This document shows, piece by piece, positions 42,301 through 49,127 of a stretch of 64,000 bases of DNA; the stretch's first letter is position 1; each line of letters begins with the position of its first letter. Source of the DNA: Larimichthys crocea (lineage: Eukaryota > Chordata > Actinopteri > Sciaenidae); NCBI RefSeq assembly GCF_000972845.2, contig NC_040017.1, forward strand, positions 22,715,606 through 22,779,605, given 5' to 3'. The position numbers were made by a program, and so were the translations under genes. The notes under the pieces are model-generated. The model worked only from the letters and a program-made list of their open reading frames with translations, did not search any database and had not been told where the DNA came from.

Positions 42301-45300
42301 TTCCCATTATCCAGGTGCAGTAGCCTATGCCCCACACATTTATTATGGTTGGCTGTTGTTTAAGCATAAAGCTGCAGAATGAAAAAGAACATAAACTTCA
42401 GAAATTGAACATACTATTGAGTTATTTGTGCCATGAAACCTGGTCCATATAGATCATTTTTATGAACTCTTGACTTCCAAGTCCAACATGTCTCACCAGT
42501 TCATGTTCACTGCCATTGCAAATATTTCTATTTCCAAAATGTGGTGGTCATTTCCTCAGGTTGCTGCAGATGACCTCGACCAGGGTCAAAATGGTCAGGT
42601 GACCTACTCCATCAGGTCATCATCCATGAGCGGCTTGTTTAAGATAGATCCACTGACCGGCAGCATCACCACTGCAGCCATAATGGACAGAGAGATCTGG
42701 ACGCAAACAAAGTAAGCACTCTTTTTTTTTCCTGCCATATGGTTCCCCTCACACACATCCATGTTAATTGTGATGATGTCCATTCCCTCTCATAAAAAAT
42801 CCCTTGTTTTATTGATAAACACATTTTTTGTGCATATAGTCATTAAGAATTTCCAGATTGAAAAAAAATATTCTGTATTTCTGCATTTTTCTGCAAGAAG
42901 ACAATCTTAAATCCACTTTAAACTACGTCTTTTTGTAACAAAGCCCATAAATGGTTTCAGTTAAAGAAAAGAGAAAATGCAGTGAGCTGATTATCATGCA
43001 CCAGAGCCTTTCAAAGAAAAATAATCATATTTGCCCTGCAGAAAACGTTGGTTTTGTTTATTCTTTCAGTCTTTTTATGAATATTGATTATAAATTCCAG
43101 GTTTGTAAAAGAAAAACAAAAACAAACTAGTGAGCCTTATTATTGTAAAAAAAAAAAAATCTTCTAATCCTCATTTTGAAAACATAATTTCAAGCAAAAA
43201 GAGTCTGATCTTGTTGGCGGGTGAACCATTGCACAAGCAAGTTCATAAAAGTTTAAAGTTTAGACACTAACATTTACTTTGTGGCACCAGGCTTGTTGTT
43301 ACGGCAACGGACCGGGGAACCCCGCGGCTGGCTGGCTCTGCCACTCTTACTGTGATCATCATCGACCTCAACGACAACAGTCCCATGATTCCTCTGCCTC
43401 GGGAGATCCGAGTGCCTGAGGGTAAGTCAGCTTCACAGTGGAAGTTAGTCCAGTGATCTTATCATGAAGTCTTATATCACACTCCCTGACAGTTCACTCA
43501 GTGTGCCTTACTGAGAAAGTCTAACCCTATTATGAAACGAGACATTGCCAAGTTCCTCTGTTCATTTCCTGTCTATTAGACTTTCCAGAGCAGGATATTT
43601 CTTAATAAAGAAAAAGAAATGTTTTGTTTTTTTCAGCTGCAACCTAAATGTCTGCTCTCCTTCTCTTGTCTCTTTACCTTATTATCGCACACATACAGAT
43701 ACTCTGATTGGCACAGTTATCACCCAGGTGACAGGAAATGATGTGGACTCGGGGCCAGCCCTCTCTTACACACTACACCTGGATACAAACAGCCAAGGCA
43801 TGTTTGGGATTCATCGCTATGGCGGAGGGGTTTCTTTGACTGGCCCTTTGGACTATGAGGAAAAGATGTGGTACACTCTGACCGTCCGCTCATCTGACTC
43901 TAAACATCAAACCGAAGCCAACCTCACTGTGCTGGTGGATGATGTGAACGATAATGCCCCCACCTTTACTCAAGACTTGTATCAGGTACAGCTGCCTCCA
44001 CAGACCTGTGTTTTAGAGTATTTGAATGCTTGTTAAATTGTTTCAGTATCTGTAATGGATATTACATATACTTACAAACTGTTTGTTTCTCATTAGGTGA
44101 CTGTGTCAGAACATCTCCCAGCAGGCAGTGCAATAATCACAGTAACAGCCACTGACTGTGACTTTGGGGAGAATGGGAAGATTACCTACAGAGTAATGTC
44201 ATCAACTAGGGGCGTCTTCTACATCGACCCAAGCAATGGTAAGGTTACAGTGTGCACATTTATGTTGGTTTCTAACCATTTTCTAACCAGAGCTCGCCTT
44301 AATTACACTTCATAAAACATGTTATCCCCTAAGGCTGTTCTTGGATACACATTTGGGGTTTGGACATATTTGCAAAAGGCATTGCAAAATATTTAATCAT
44401 TTTGTTCATTTAGAGTCATTGAAAGCCAGATTTAATGTTATTTGCCTCCAATGTTTTGCCTGAGATGTCATCTAAAAATAAGCGTATTACAAATAGGGCT
44501 CTTTTTGTCGCAAGCTATTTTGTTATTTAAGTTTATTTAAGTTATTCTCAAATGAATTTCCTTTGCCTCAAATATTGTTCCCTTCAACAGCACGTGACCA
44601 AACAGGCTACAGTGTTTACAAAACAAATTGCAATTAAATTTATGTGAATCATAAGATATTACTTTTATAATTAATGTAATGAATTCTGAAAAAGATTAAA
44701 ATGAATTTTCTGTTTTTATGACCATGTTCTTGTTAACCTCACAGGTACTCTGTTCGTCAACCATAAAACAGAGTTTGATTTTGAGAATCCCTCCATCCTG
44801 GTGGTAATTGAGGCACGGGACCAGGGCACTCCATCCCTTTCATCCATGGCTACTGTCCAGGTCCAAGTGTCTGATGTCAATGACAACGCCCCCATCTTCC
44901 ACCAGTCAGAATACAGAGCCACTGTGTCTGAAGATGGGCTTCCTGGATCAACTGTTCTGACCTTAGAAGCTGTGGATGGAGACCTGTCTCGGGACAACTG
45001 TGGTTTTGATTTTGCCATTGCCAGTGGCAACTCAGGTAATGCCTTCCAGATTGAGAGCAGTGTGCGCTTCTTGGAGGGACAGGGTTTCCAGACAGTCGGC
45101 AGCCTGATCCTAGTGGAGGAGCTGGACTTTGAAGCGGTGCCAAGTTATAACCTGACAGTTGTGGTATCAGATCGTGGAATCCCTCAGCGTAGCTCCAGCG
45201 TGCCTATCCTCATCAGTGTTACAGATGCCAATGACAACCCTCCAGCTTTTAGCCGAGCAGAGTACAGTGTGGTATTGAGTGAGGGTGCAGCAGCAGGGAC

Positions 45301-47332
45301 AGAAATCTTACATCTGTCTGCCACAGATCCAGACTCAGCTCCCAACGGAGAAGTGCAGTACGCCATAAGCTCAGGGGACGAAGCAGACCTTTTCCAGGTA
45401 GACCAATGGACTGGAGCCTTGAGGCTGCAGAGACCTCTGGACAGCGAGAGACAGTTGTCCCATATGATTGTTATCCAGGCTACTGACGGTCAAGGGCACT
45501 ACGCTTTGGCCCCGGTCAGTATTGAGGTGAAGGACATCAACGATAACCGGCCCTTCTTTCCCCTAAAACTATTAACTGCAAGCATCAGGGAAAACCAACC
45601 CCAGAATGCCTTAGTTACCATGCTGCATGCAATCGACCATGACAGAGGTGTTTTTGGACAGTTACGGTACTTCATGTTAGACACCTCTAAAGAAGGAAGA
45701 GAGGCCTTCCTAATCAACCAAACTTCGGGAGAAGTACGGACTCGCTCTACTTTTGACTTTGAGAAGGTAAACTCCTTCCATTTTGTGGCTGTTGCCATGG
45801 ATGCTGGTAACTATTCTGCTACTGTAACAGTGCAGGTTTATGTTACAGGGGAGGACGAATATGATCCTGTTTTCACCTCCTCAGAGTTCTCATTCGAAGT
45901 GCCTGAGGGAGCAAAGAAAGGTCAGATCATTGGCAAAGTACAAGCCAGAGATGAGGATGGAGGCGTAGATGGCATTGTCCTCTACTCGTTAGCCGACAGT
46001 TCGCCTTATTTTGAAGTCAATAAATCAACAGGAGCAATTTCTTTAAAGATGGACAGCTACAGCAGACATACGAGTCGCTCTAAAAGAGAGGCGCGTCTGA
46101 TGACCCTGGACGTGACTGCTCACAGCCCTCTGGAGACGTCCCGCACAGCAGTGGCCAAAATGACTATAGATGTGACCCATACATCTTTCGGTGTTACCAC
46201 AGACATGAATATACTGCTCATAAGTGTTATTGCAGTGTCACTTGGGACCATAGTGATACTAATAATAATTGCTGTGGCACTGTTTTTCATGAAATTAAGA
46301 CGTCGGAAGAAGGAGCAAAAAGCACATCGAACACCTACGTCAGGCACCATGCTGCACAAGTTTGAGGAGACAAAAATAGCACCAAATGAAATGATTTACC
46401 ATCAGGCTCTTCCTGGATACACAGCTGATCAGGGTGGCAGCAGTGGGGGTCCGTACACTCGTGGAGGATCCCTGGATCCCTCCCATTCCAGTGGCCGTGG
46501 CTCTGCAGAGGCAGAGGCAGCAGAGGATGATGAGATCAGAATGATTAATGAATACCCTCGAGTGTCAAGTATCTCCTCCTCCATGCAGGAACGCATCTCT
46601 GCCCGAGGTCCGGACTCTGGAATCCAGCAGGATGCAGATCAGCTATCCGATGTATCCTGTGAGCCTTCCATAGATTGGTTCAGAGGGAAGAAAATGGGTA
46701 GTCTGAATAGTACTTTATTAGCTGGCCAGGTGCCAGTCTACAGGGATGAGGGGGGTGGGTATGTGGGTGTGGGACGGGGACTCAGCATCTCCCACTCTAA
46801 AGATTATACTTTCCCAGAAGACGGAAAGCCTGCTGTGGATGGCTCCCTGACAGCCATTGTGGCCAGTGATGAGGAGCTGAGGGGCAGCTATAACTGGGAC
46901 TACTTGCTAAACTGGTGTCCCCAGTTCCAACCCTTAGCTAATGTTTTTACTGAAATAGCACGCTTAAAAGATGAAACAGCTCCTCCTCATCCTCGCAGAT
47001 CCTTTCATCACAAAGCAAAGGCAGAGTCAAGAATCGACCCCCCACCTCTCATAACCTCTGTGGCCCACCCAGGGGCCAAAACTGTACCTCCAAAGCCTGC
47101 CGTAGGGAGGACGTTCCCCCACTTGGCTTCTTTACGAAGATCTCCCCTCAGTGCAGAGGGATCCATCTCCTCAGTCGCCATGTCTCCAAGTTTTTCCCCC
47201 TCTCTCTCACCGCTGGCAGCACGATCTCCTGCAATTACACCCTTCAGTGTCTCACAGGGCCCCTCCGCATCGATGATCAGCACAACTGAGCACAATTTGG
47301 AACACAGTGAGGAGGCAGAGCTGAGGATTTAA
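30175..47332 (+). CDS. dchs1: Dachsous cadherin-related protein 1 (dchs1), 3' part: 19 exons, partial at 5' end
   Basis: Giant atypical cadherin. In this family Dachsous on one cell binds Fat (Fat4) on the next, setting planar polarity and feeding into Hippo growth control. Joined exons: 30175-30363, 31058-31289, 31452-31688, 32019-33047, 33847-34034, 34119-34215, 34576-34733, 36139-36973, 39307-39546, 40395-40520, 40625-40834, 40925-41791, 41901-42014, 42103-42314, 42560-42711, 43291-43421, 43699-43985, 44097-44238, 44745-47332. All junctions are GT-AG and the phases match, giving 2,677 codons plus TAA. The product has about 22 cadherin repeats with DxNDN linkers and LDRE/LDYE motifs, a helix at residues 2305-2330 of this partial protein, and a 346-residue tail. 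Mammalian DCHS1 is about 3,300 residues with 27 repeats, so about 620 residues including the signal peptide lie upstream. The tail matches Dachsous 1 (motifs RGPDSGIQQDAD, NWDYLLNW, PPPLIT, SPSFSPSLSPLAARSP) rather than Fat or protocadherins. dchs2 is the main alternative. I see no frameshift or internal stop. Confidence 0.93.
30364..31057 (+). other. dchs1: dchs1 intron, 694 bp
   Basis: AT-rich sequence bounded by gtaagc and a pyrimidine-rich tract ending in gcag. I see no coding, RNA or repeat feature in it. Confidence 0.8.
31058..31289 (+). CDS. dchs1: dchs1 coding exon: end of one repeat, linker DINDNRPAF, most of the next
   Basis: Starts GGLSSVAYVRIDLVDINDNRPAF, so it finishes the repeat begun in the previous exon and provides a full DxNDN calcium linker at about 31100-31126. 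The next repeat follows, with TAYDPDTGENGKITY. The exon stops one base into the glycine codon of a DTG motif (phase 1). The donor begins gttgga, a weaker consensus than its neighbours, but the following exon joins it in frame. Confidence 0.9.
31452..31688 (+). CDS. dchs1: dchs1 coding exon: repeat end, non-canonical linker, next repeat start
   Basis: 237 nt, phase 1 at both ends. It begins GVISLSRSVYGK and continues through IISAQDGGG to the linker region. Where a DxNDN motif is expected, the sequence reads ISVVAGLVAPPVF (about 31562-31603), so the acidic calcium ligands are missing. The next repeat starts EQTQYYFTVSEDVLRGT. Family knowledge says some Dachsous and Fat linkers are calcium-free, and this is one such linker in this protein. 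Confidence 0.88.
31689..32018 (+). other. dchs1: dchs1 intron, 330 bp
   Basis: Non-coding, bounded by gtaggg and ttgtag. An open frame continues into it from the preceding exon but has no cadherin features, so it is intron read-through. Confidence 0.8.
32019..33047 (+). CDS. dchs1: dchs1 coding exon: about three cadherin repeats
   Basis: Long exon of 1,029 nt, phase 1 at both ends. It begins GTSRDISYTISSGDPAGYF. It carries linkers DINDNPPVF near 32220, a weakened one reading AENDQGPVF at about 32537-32563, and DENDNSPRL near 32870. Repeat motifs include AEDRDSGLNGQL, AKDSGVPQLS and ATDRDSGPNG. It ends in a HTG motif split by the intron after the first base of the glycine codon. No internal stops in 342 codons. 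Confidence 0.93.
33048..33846 (+). other. dchs1: dchs1 intron, 799 bp, with short TG run
   Basis: Non-coding. It contains a (TG)7 run at about 33668-33681 followed by further alternating purine-pyrimidine sequence to about 33730. The acceptor lies in a pyrimidine-rich tract ending in ctcag. Confidence 0.75.
33847..34034 (+). CDS. dchs1: dchs1 coding exon: second half of a repeat with linker DDNDNDPAF
   Basis: 188 nt, phase 1 in and phase 0 out. Begins GEISTRTILDREQQSSYQL, the classic LDRE strand, then VVQDGGSPSRS and the linker LDDNDNDPAF at about 33970-34000. It ends at LVIQ, with the donor falling exactly after the CAG codon. Confidence 0.92.
34119..34215 (+). CDS. dchs1: dchs1 coding exon: first third of a repeat
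   Basis: Small exon of 97 nt, phase 0 in and phase 1 out, separated from the previous exon by an intron of only 84 bp. It encodes VTEGQSSGVLLGMLQAKDPDEGENG, the E-G and D-x-D-x-G-x-N-G calcium motifs of a repeat, then FYSLS. Confidence 0.9.
34216..34575 (+). other. dchs1: dchs1 intron, 360 bp
   Basis: Non-coding, AT-rich. The acceptor is in tctctcccag. Nothing else seen. Confidence 0.8.
34576..34733 (+). CDS. dchs1: dchs1 coding exon: second half of a repeat
   Basis: 158 nt, phase 1 in and phase 0 out. It reads GPRAERFSLNPNTGELHSSS and then ATDRGLPPRST, ending LTIQ directly before the linker. The usual LDRE is replaced by SPLSHSERAEY. The linker to the next repeat is built from this exon and the next, and has no DxNDN motif. 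Confidence 0.9.
34734..36138 (+). other. dchs1: dchs1 intron, 1,405 bp
   Basis: Non-coding, AT-rich with several A and T runs. No exon, repeat family or RNA recognised. Reading continues in frame and in mid-linker across it, so no exon is missing. Confidence 0.78.
36139..36973 (+). CDS. dchs1: dchs1 coding exon: about two and a half cadherin repeats
   Basis: 835 nt, phase 0 in and phase 1 out. It begins VLSSNRPTSNSLSISF, an unusual serine- and asparagine-rich linker, followed by VEEAKPGSVIGSV. Linkers EDSNDHTPQF (near 36450) and DENDNPPVF (near 36790) follow, with LDYERDARY, AIDKDGSGPNSE and ARDADQGENG motifs. It ends LNPNTG, with the glycine split by the intron. Confidence 0.93.
37640..37700. 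repeat. CA-rich tract in dchs1 intron
   Basis: Interrupted (CA)n sequence inside the 2.3-kb intron, alternating purine and pyrimidine. A TG-rich tract follows about 90 nt later. Confidence 0.75.
37791..37850. repeat. TG-rich tract in dchs1 intron
   Basis: Interrupted (TG)n sequence, broadly complementary to the CA-rich tract upstream in the same intron. Confidence 0.75.
39307..39546 (+). CDS. dchs1: dchs1 coding exon: repeat end, linker DVNDEVPWF, next repeat start
   Basis: 240 nt, phase 1 at both ends. Reads GSLSIFKPLDREEQDVFNL, AEDHGIPQHSS, then linker DVNDEVPWF in which the usual last asparagine is glutamate. The next repeat opens ISENQPPGTSVLTVSASDLDQ, with the glycine codon split by the intron. 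Confidence 0.92.
39547..40394 (+). other. dchs1: dchs1 intron, 848 bp
   Basis: AT-rich non-coding sequence with an AT-alternating patch near 39765. No other feature seen. Confidence 0.8.
40395..40520 (+). CDS. dchs1: dchs1 coding exon: middle of a repeat
   Basis: Short exon of 126 nt, phase 1 at both ends. It encodes GTNGQVTYGGISEEGFSINP, then ITGVITTTKSLDRELKEYYTVT. It completes the D-x-D-x-G-x-N-G calcium motif that starts in the previous exon. Confidence 0.9.
40625..40834 (+). CDS. dchs1: dchs1 coding exon: repeat end, linker DENDNAPSF, next repeat start
   Basis: 210 nt, phase 1 at both ends, following an intron of 104 bp. Reads VYAKDAGLPPNYAKA, linker DENDNAPSF (near 40692-40720), then VPENLEALPLF and ATDKDSGESGEMNYKIT. 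Confidence 0.92.
40925..41791 (+). CDS. dchs1: dchs1 coding exon: about two and a half cadherin repeats
   Basis: 867 nt, phase 1 at both ends, after a 90-bp intron. Linkers are MDINDHSPQF (near 41090), QDVNDNAPYF (near 41410) and a divergent one, YIKEQSYRGIRF at about 41711-41746, which has no DxNDN motif. Repeat motifs are LDREKRAGY, AIDLDQGPNSQ, LDRERTSSY and AEDKDFGANGS. One repeat has EKLQTLTQSQRT in place of LDRE. Ends ENAAKG, phase 1. Confidence 0.93.
41901..42014 (+). CDS. dchs1: dchs1 coding exon: first half of a divergent repeat
   Basis: 114 nt, phase 1 at both ends. It encodes GTVVTQTQAQYPDGSQTGIS and ends FGINTITG. The D-x-D-x-G calcium motif is replaced by AQYPDGSQ, so this repeat, together with the divergent linker before it, looks poor in calcium ligands. 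Confidence 0.88.
42103..42314 (+). CDS. dchs1: dchs1 coding exon: repeat end, linker DVNDNLPRF, next repeat start
   Basis: 212 nt, phase 1 in and phase 0 out, after an 88-bp intron. Reads GEIWVQKSEGLDFEETPKL, then VKAETASSSSYM, linker QDVNDNLPRF (near 42219-42252), and the next repeat up to YDFPIIQ. Confidence 0.9.
42560..42711 (+). CDS. dchs1: dchs1 coding exon: middle of a repeat
   Basis: 152 nt, phase 0 in and phase 2 out, the only phase 2 junction in the window. It encodes VAADDLDQGQNGQVTYSI, IDPLTGSITTAA and a degenerate LDRE reading IMDREIW. Confidence 0.9.
42712..43290 (+). other. dchs1: dchs1 intron, 579 bp
   Basis: Non-coding, A/T-rich with an A13 run near 43148. The acceptor gcaccag joins the next exon at phase 2 to restore a lysine codon. 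Confidence 0.8.
43291..43421 (+). CDS. dchs1: dchs1 coding exon: repeat end with linker DLNDNSPMI
   Basis: 131 nt, phase 2 in and phase 1 out. It encodes LVVTATDRGTPRLAGSAT, then IIDLNDNSPMIPLPREIRVPE. The linker lacks the usual final phenylalanine. Confidence 0.9.
43699..43985 (+). CDS. dchs1: dchs1 coding exon: one cadherin repeat with linker DVNDNAPTF
   Basis: 287 nt, phase 1 in and phase 0 out. Reads DTLIGTVITQVTGNDVDSG, GPLDYEEKMWY, SSDSKHQTEAN, then linker DDVNDNAPTF near 43936-43970. It ends DLYQ at a CAG|gt boundary. Confidence 0.92.
44097..44238 (+). CDS. dchs1: dchs1 coding exon: first half of a repeat
   Basis: 142 nt, phase 0 in and phase 1 out. It encodes VTVSEHLPAGSAIITVTATD, then CDFGENGKITYRV, and ends YIDPSNG with the glycine split by the intron. 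The cysteine inside the calcium motif (D-C-D-F-G) is unusual. Confidence 0.9.
44239..44744 (+). other. dchs1: dchs1 intron, 506 bp
   Basis: AT-rich non-coding sequence, last intron of the gene. No other feature seen. Confidence 0.8.
44745..47332 (+). CDS. dchs1: dchs1 terminal coding exon: last repeats, transmembrane helix, cytoplasmic tail, stop
   Basis: One exon of 2,588 nt. It finishes a repeat and adds four more, with linkers DVNDNAPIF (near 44873), DANDNPPAF (near 45226) and DINDNRPFF (near 45535), plus a weakened EDEYDPVF (about 45850-45874). One repeat has a long insertion around RFLEGQGFQTVGSL (near 45066-45108). The last, membrane-proximal repeat contains RSKR at 46076-46087. A hydrophobic helix at 46211-46288 is followed by the basic stop-transfer KLRRRKK. 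The tail of 346 residues has a Ser/Gly-rich and acidic part, RGPDSGIQQDAD, the conserved block beginning NWDYLLNW (46892-46975), PPPLIT and a Ser-Pro cluster. It ends EAELRI before TAA at 47330. The order and motifs match Dachsous 1. Confidence 0.95.
46211..46288 (+). other. dchs1: Transmembrane helix of Dchs1
   Basis: About 26 uninterrupted hydrophobic residues (ILLISVIAVSLG, then TIVILIIIAVALFF), preceded by the extracellular stalk and followed by M-KLRRRKKEQK. This is a typical single-pass type I segment with a cytoplasmic basic anchor. It fixes the boundary between ectodomain and tail. Confidence 0.95.
46892..46975 (+). other. dchs1: Conserved Dachsous tail block resembling the classical cadherin catenin-binding region
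   Basis: The 28 residues start NWDYLLNWCPQFQPLANVF and end ARLKDE. The pattern of aromatic and leucine residues (D-Y-L-x-x-W-x-x-x-F-x-x-L-A) parallels the stretch in classical cadherin tails that binds beta-catenin. This similarity is known for the Dachsous family. Whether beta-catenin actually binds here is not shown by the sequence. Confidence 0.75.
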
Positions 47333-47770
47333 ACTCTAAAGGCATATCTTAAGGGTGAATTAAAGCAGAGTCATTGCTGTCCCAGACTTTTTCTACTGTA
47401 TGACCACAGAGGCTGCAACCTGAAATGAGTCAATGCTATTTTCTTTTTTGGTTCTCCAGAGAACATGTACACAAAGTCGAAATAGCTGAAGTTGTGGTGC
47501 TTACTGAAGAAAACTGAACTACATGACTAACAGGCCAAAATGGACTATGCCTTTTGTGTGTGTGTGTGAAAGAAACTCCTTATTCTTCTGTTGATCAGTG
47601 TTAATTTGCACATTTGAATGGAGATTCATACATGATGTCAATATTTTGTATAAAAGCATTGTCTATATTTTTATACTTACATGTGGTTTCTGACAAGAAA
47701 TGGCAAAAAAAAATGTCAAAAGGTTGCTAAAACCTCAGAATATATTTCTATATTTGTATATTTGTTGCTT

Positions 47771-47795
47771 GTACTGTATACATGTTTGTACTGTA
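47771..47795 (+). promoter_or_regulatory. Tandem pair of miR-101 8-mer seed matches in the 3' UTR
   Basis: GTACTGTA occurs twice, at 47771-47778 and 47788-47795. This is the full 8-mer target (seed positions 2-8 plus A1) of the conserved vertebrate miR-101. The starts are 17 nt apart, within the spacing known to allow cooperative repression. The matches are seen directly. Function is inferred. Confidence 0.45.
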
Positions 47796-47888
47796 AGTTG
47801 GTTTCATCTCCTGTAACTCTTAACCTTGTGGTTTTAAATGAAGCTCTTCATTAATGCTTTATGAATTGGGATTTTTGTAACGGATTAT

Positions 47889-47896
47889 TGTAAATA
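47889..47896 (+). promoter_or_regulatory. Pumilio response element candidate
   Basis: TGTAAATA fits the Pumilio binding consensus UGUANAUA and lies in an AU-rich part of the 3' UTR. A single 8-mer can occur by chance. Confidence 0.3.
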
Positions 47897-48937
47897 TTTA
47901 TAGAGGAAGAGGCATCCCTTCGTGAACAAATGAAACATCAGTCAGAATAGAGAATTGTGTGATCAGATTTTTCTACGAATCCAGTGTTTGATCTCACATC
48001 AAAAGGTAATCATGAATGTGAAATGCTGAAAAGTTGTCTTAGTCTTCAACATACGTCTCTTCAATTTCTGCAAAGAAAATGAAACTTGACATCCAATGAT
48101 CCTGTTCATCAGGTCCCCCTGGCTTTAATTCCTCACAACGAGCCTTACTGCTTTCATTTTGCATTGTGAAAAATCATGTGAGGGAAAACATTGAGCAGCT
48201 ACGTGGTGTATGTAAAACTGTTTGCTCTATCAGCAGCCTAATCATTCCAGAGAATGTAAGCAGATCTTGGTCGTTTGTCTACTCATATAATGTTCCTCAG
48301 TAAAATATTTAAGACACAACATTAAGTACATTAAGCTGTAAATCAGTGCTATCTTGACACTGAAAGGTTTTTCTCATTTTTGTCCAGATTTGTTGTATAG
48401 ATTTACTGACAAACTATAGTGAATGTTATTTTGGACCACCCTCTTTTCAATAGCACTATAAAGACTATATGGCTTAAAAGTAATACTAACGAGATGACGA
48501 AAGTATGAAAGAGTGTATATTTATGAATGTTCAAACACCACCAGAGAATGTTTCCTAGTCAATGAGATGAATAATGTTCAGCCATAATGCTTTTACACAG
48601 ATGCCTACATCATAAATGCATTCATGATCACAGTTGTGTTTTTGGCAGCCTTTACAAAACAAAATAACGTGTAAATTTGCATAAATCCTTATCTATAGCC
48701 CTCATGTGGTTTGAATATGGATTGTTTTCTCCTTCCAGTTATTGTAAAAGTATTGTGTTTTCTTAAACCCTCAGTTTTTAGAAAGTTAATAACATTATCT
48801 TAAGCAAAACTAACATACTACAATATTTTTTTTTTATTTATTTTATAGGTAGACTTCAGAGGCTGAGAGGCTTGGTAAATTATTTACAAGGATGCTGTTT
48901 TGACCATGGCCAAATATATATGAACACTACCTATCTG

Positions 48938-48943
48938 ATTAAA
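48938..48943 (+). promoter_or_regulatory. dchs1: Poly(A) signal candidate ATTAAA
   Basis: Common variant of the poly(A) hexamer, followed by a GT/T-rich downstream element (ttgttgtttgtattgtttt). Best-placed proximal end for the dchs1 transcript. Confidence 0.5.
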
Positions 48944-49121
48944 TGAAGGTACCTTGTTGTTTGTATTGTTTTATATTGAACAGTGTTACCTGCCACTTAC
49001 ATTTCATGTTTGTTCAAACTGTGCGTATAATTGTGCCATAGAAGAGAAAGTCCTCCAAATGTTCACACATATTTTAGGCTCTAGAGAAATGTTTTGAGCA
49101 AATTAAAAAAAAAAGTGCCTG

Positions 49122-49127
49122 ATTAAA
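49122..49127 (+). promoter_or_regulatory. dchs1: Alternative poly(A) signal candidate ATTAAA
   Basis: A second ATTAAA with a T/GT-rich stretch at about 49145-49167. It could end a slightly longer dchs1 3' UTR. Confidence 0.35.

Larger units (their letters stand above)
47333..48960 (+). other. dchs1: Probable dchs1 3' UTR
   Basis: Begins right after the stop. AT-rich and without reading frames, with AUUUA motifs (for example near 47896, 48519 and 48834). The end is placed by the ATTAAA at 48938-48943, which is followed within about 20 nt by a GT/T-rich stretch at about 48951-48974. Later signals could extend it. No cDNA evidence is available, so the end is a prediction. Confidence 0.6.

Noticed and set aside
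44716..47295. Several antisense open frames over the last dchs1 exon
   Set aside because: Shadows of the high-GC coding strand. They break at linker and tail regions and show no domains.
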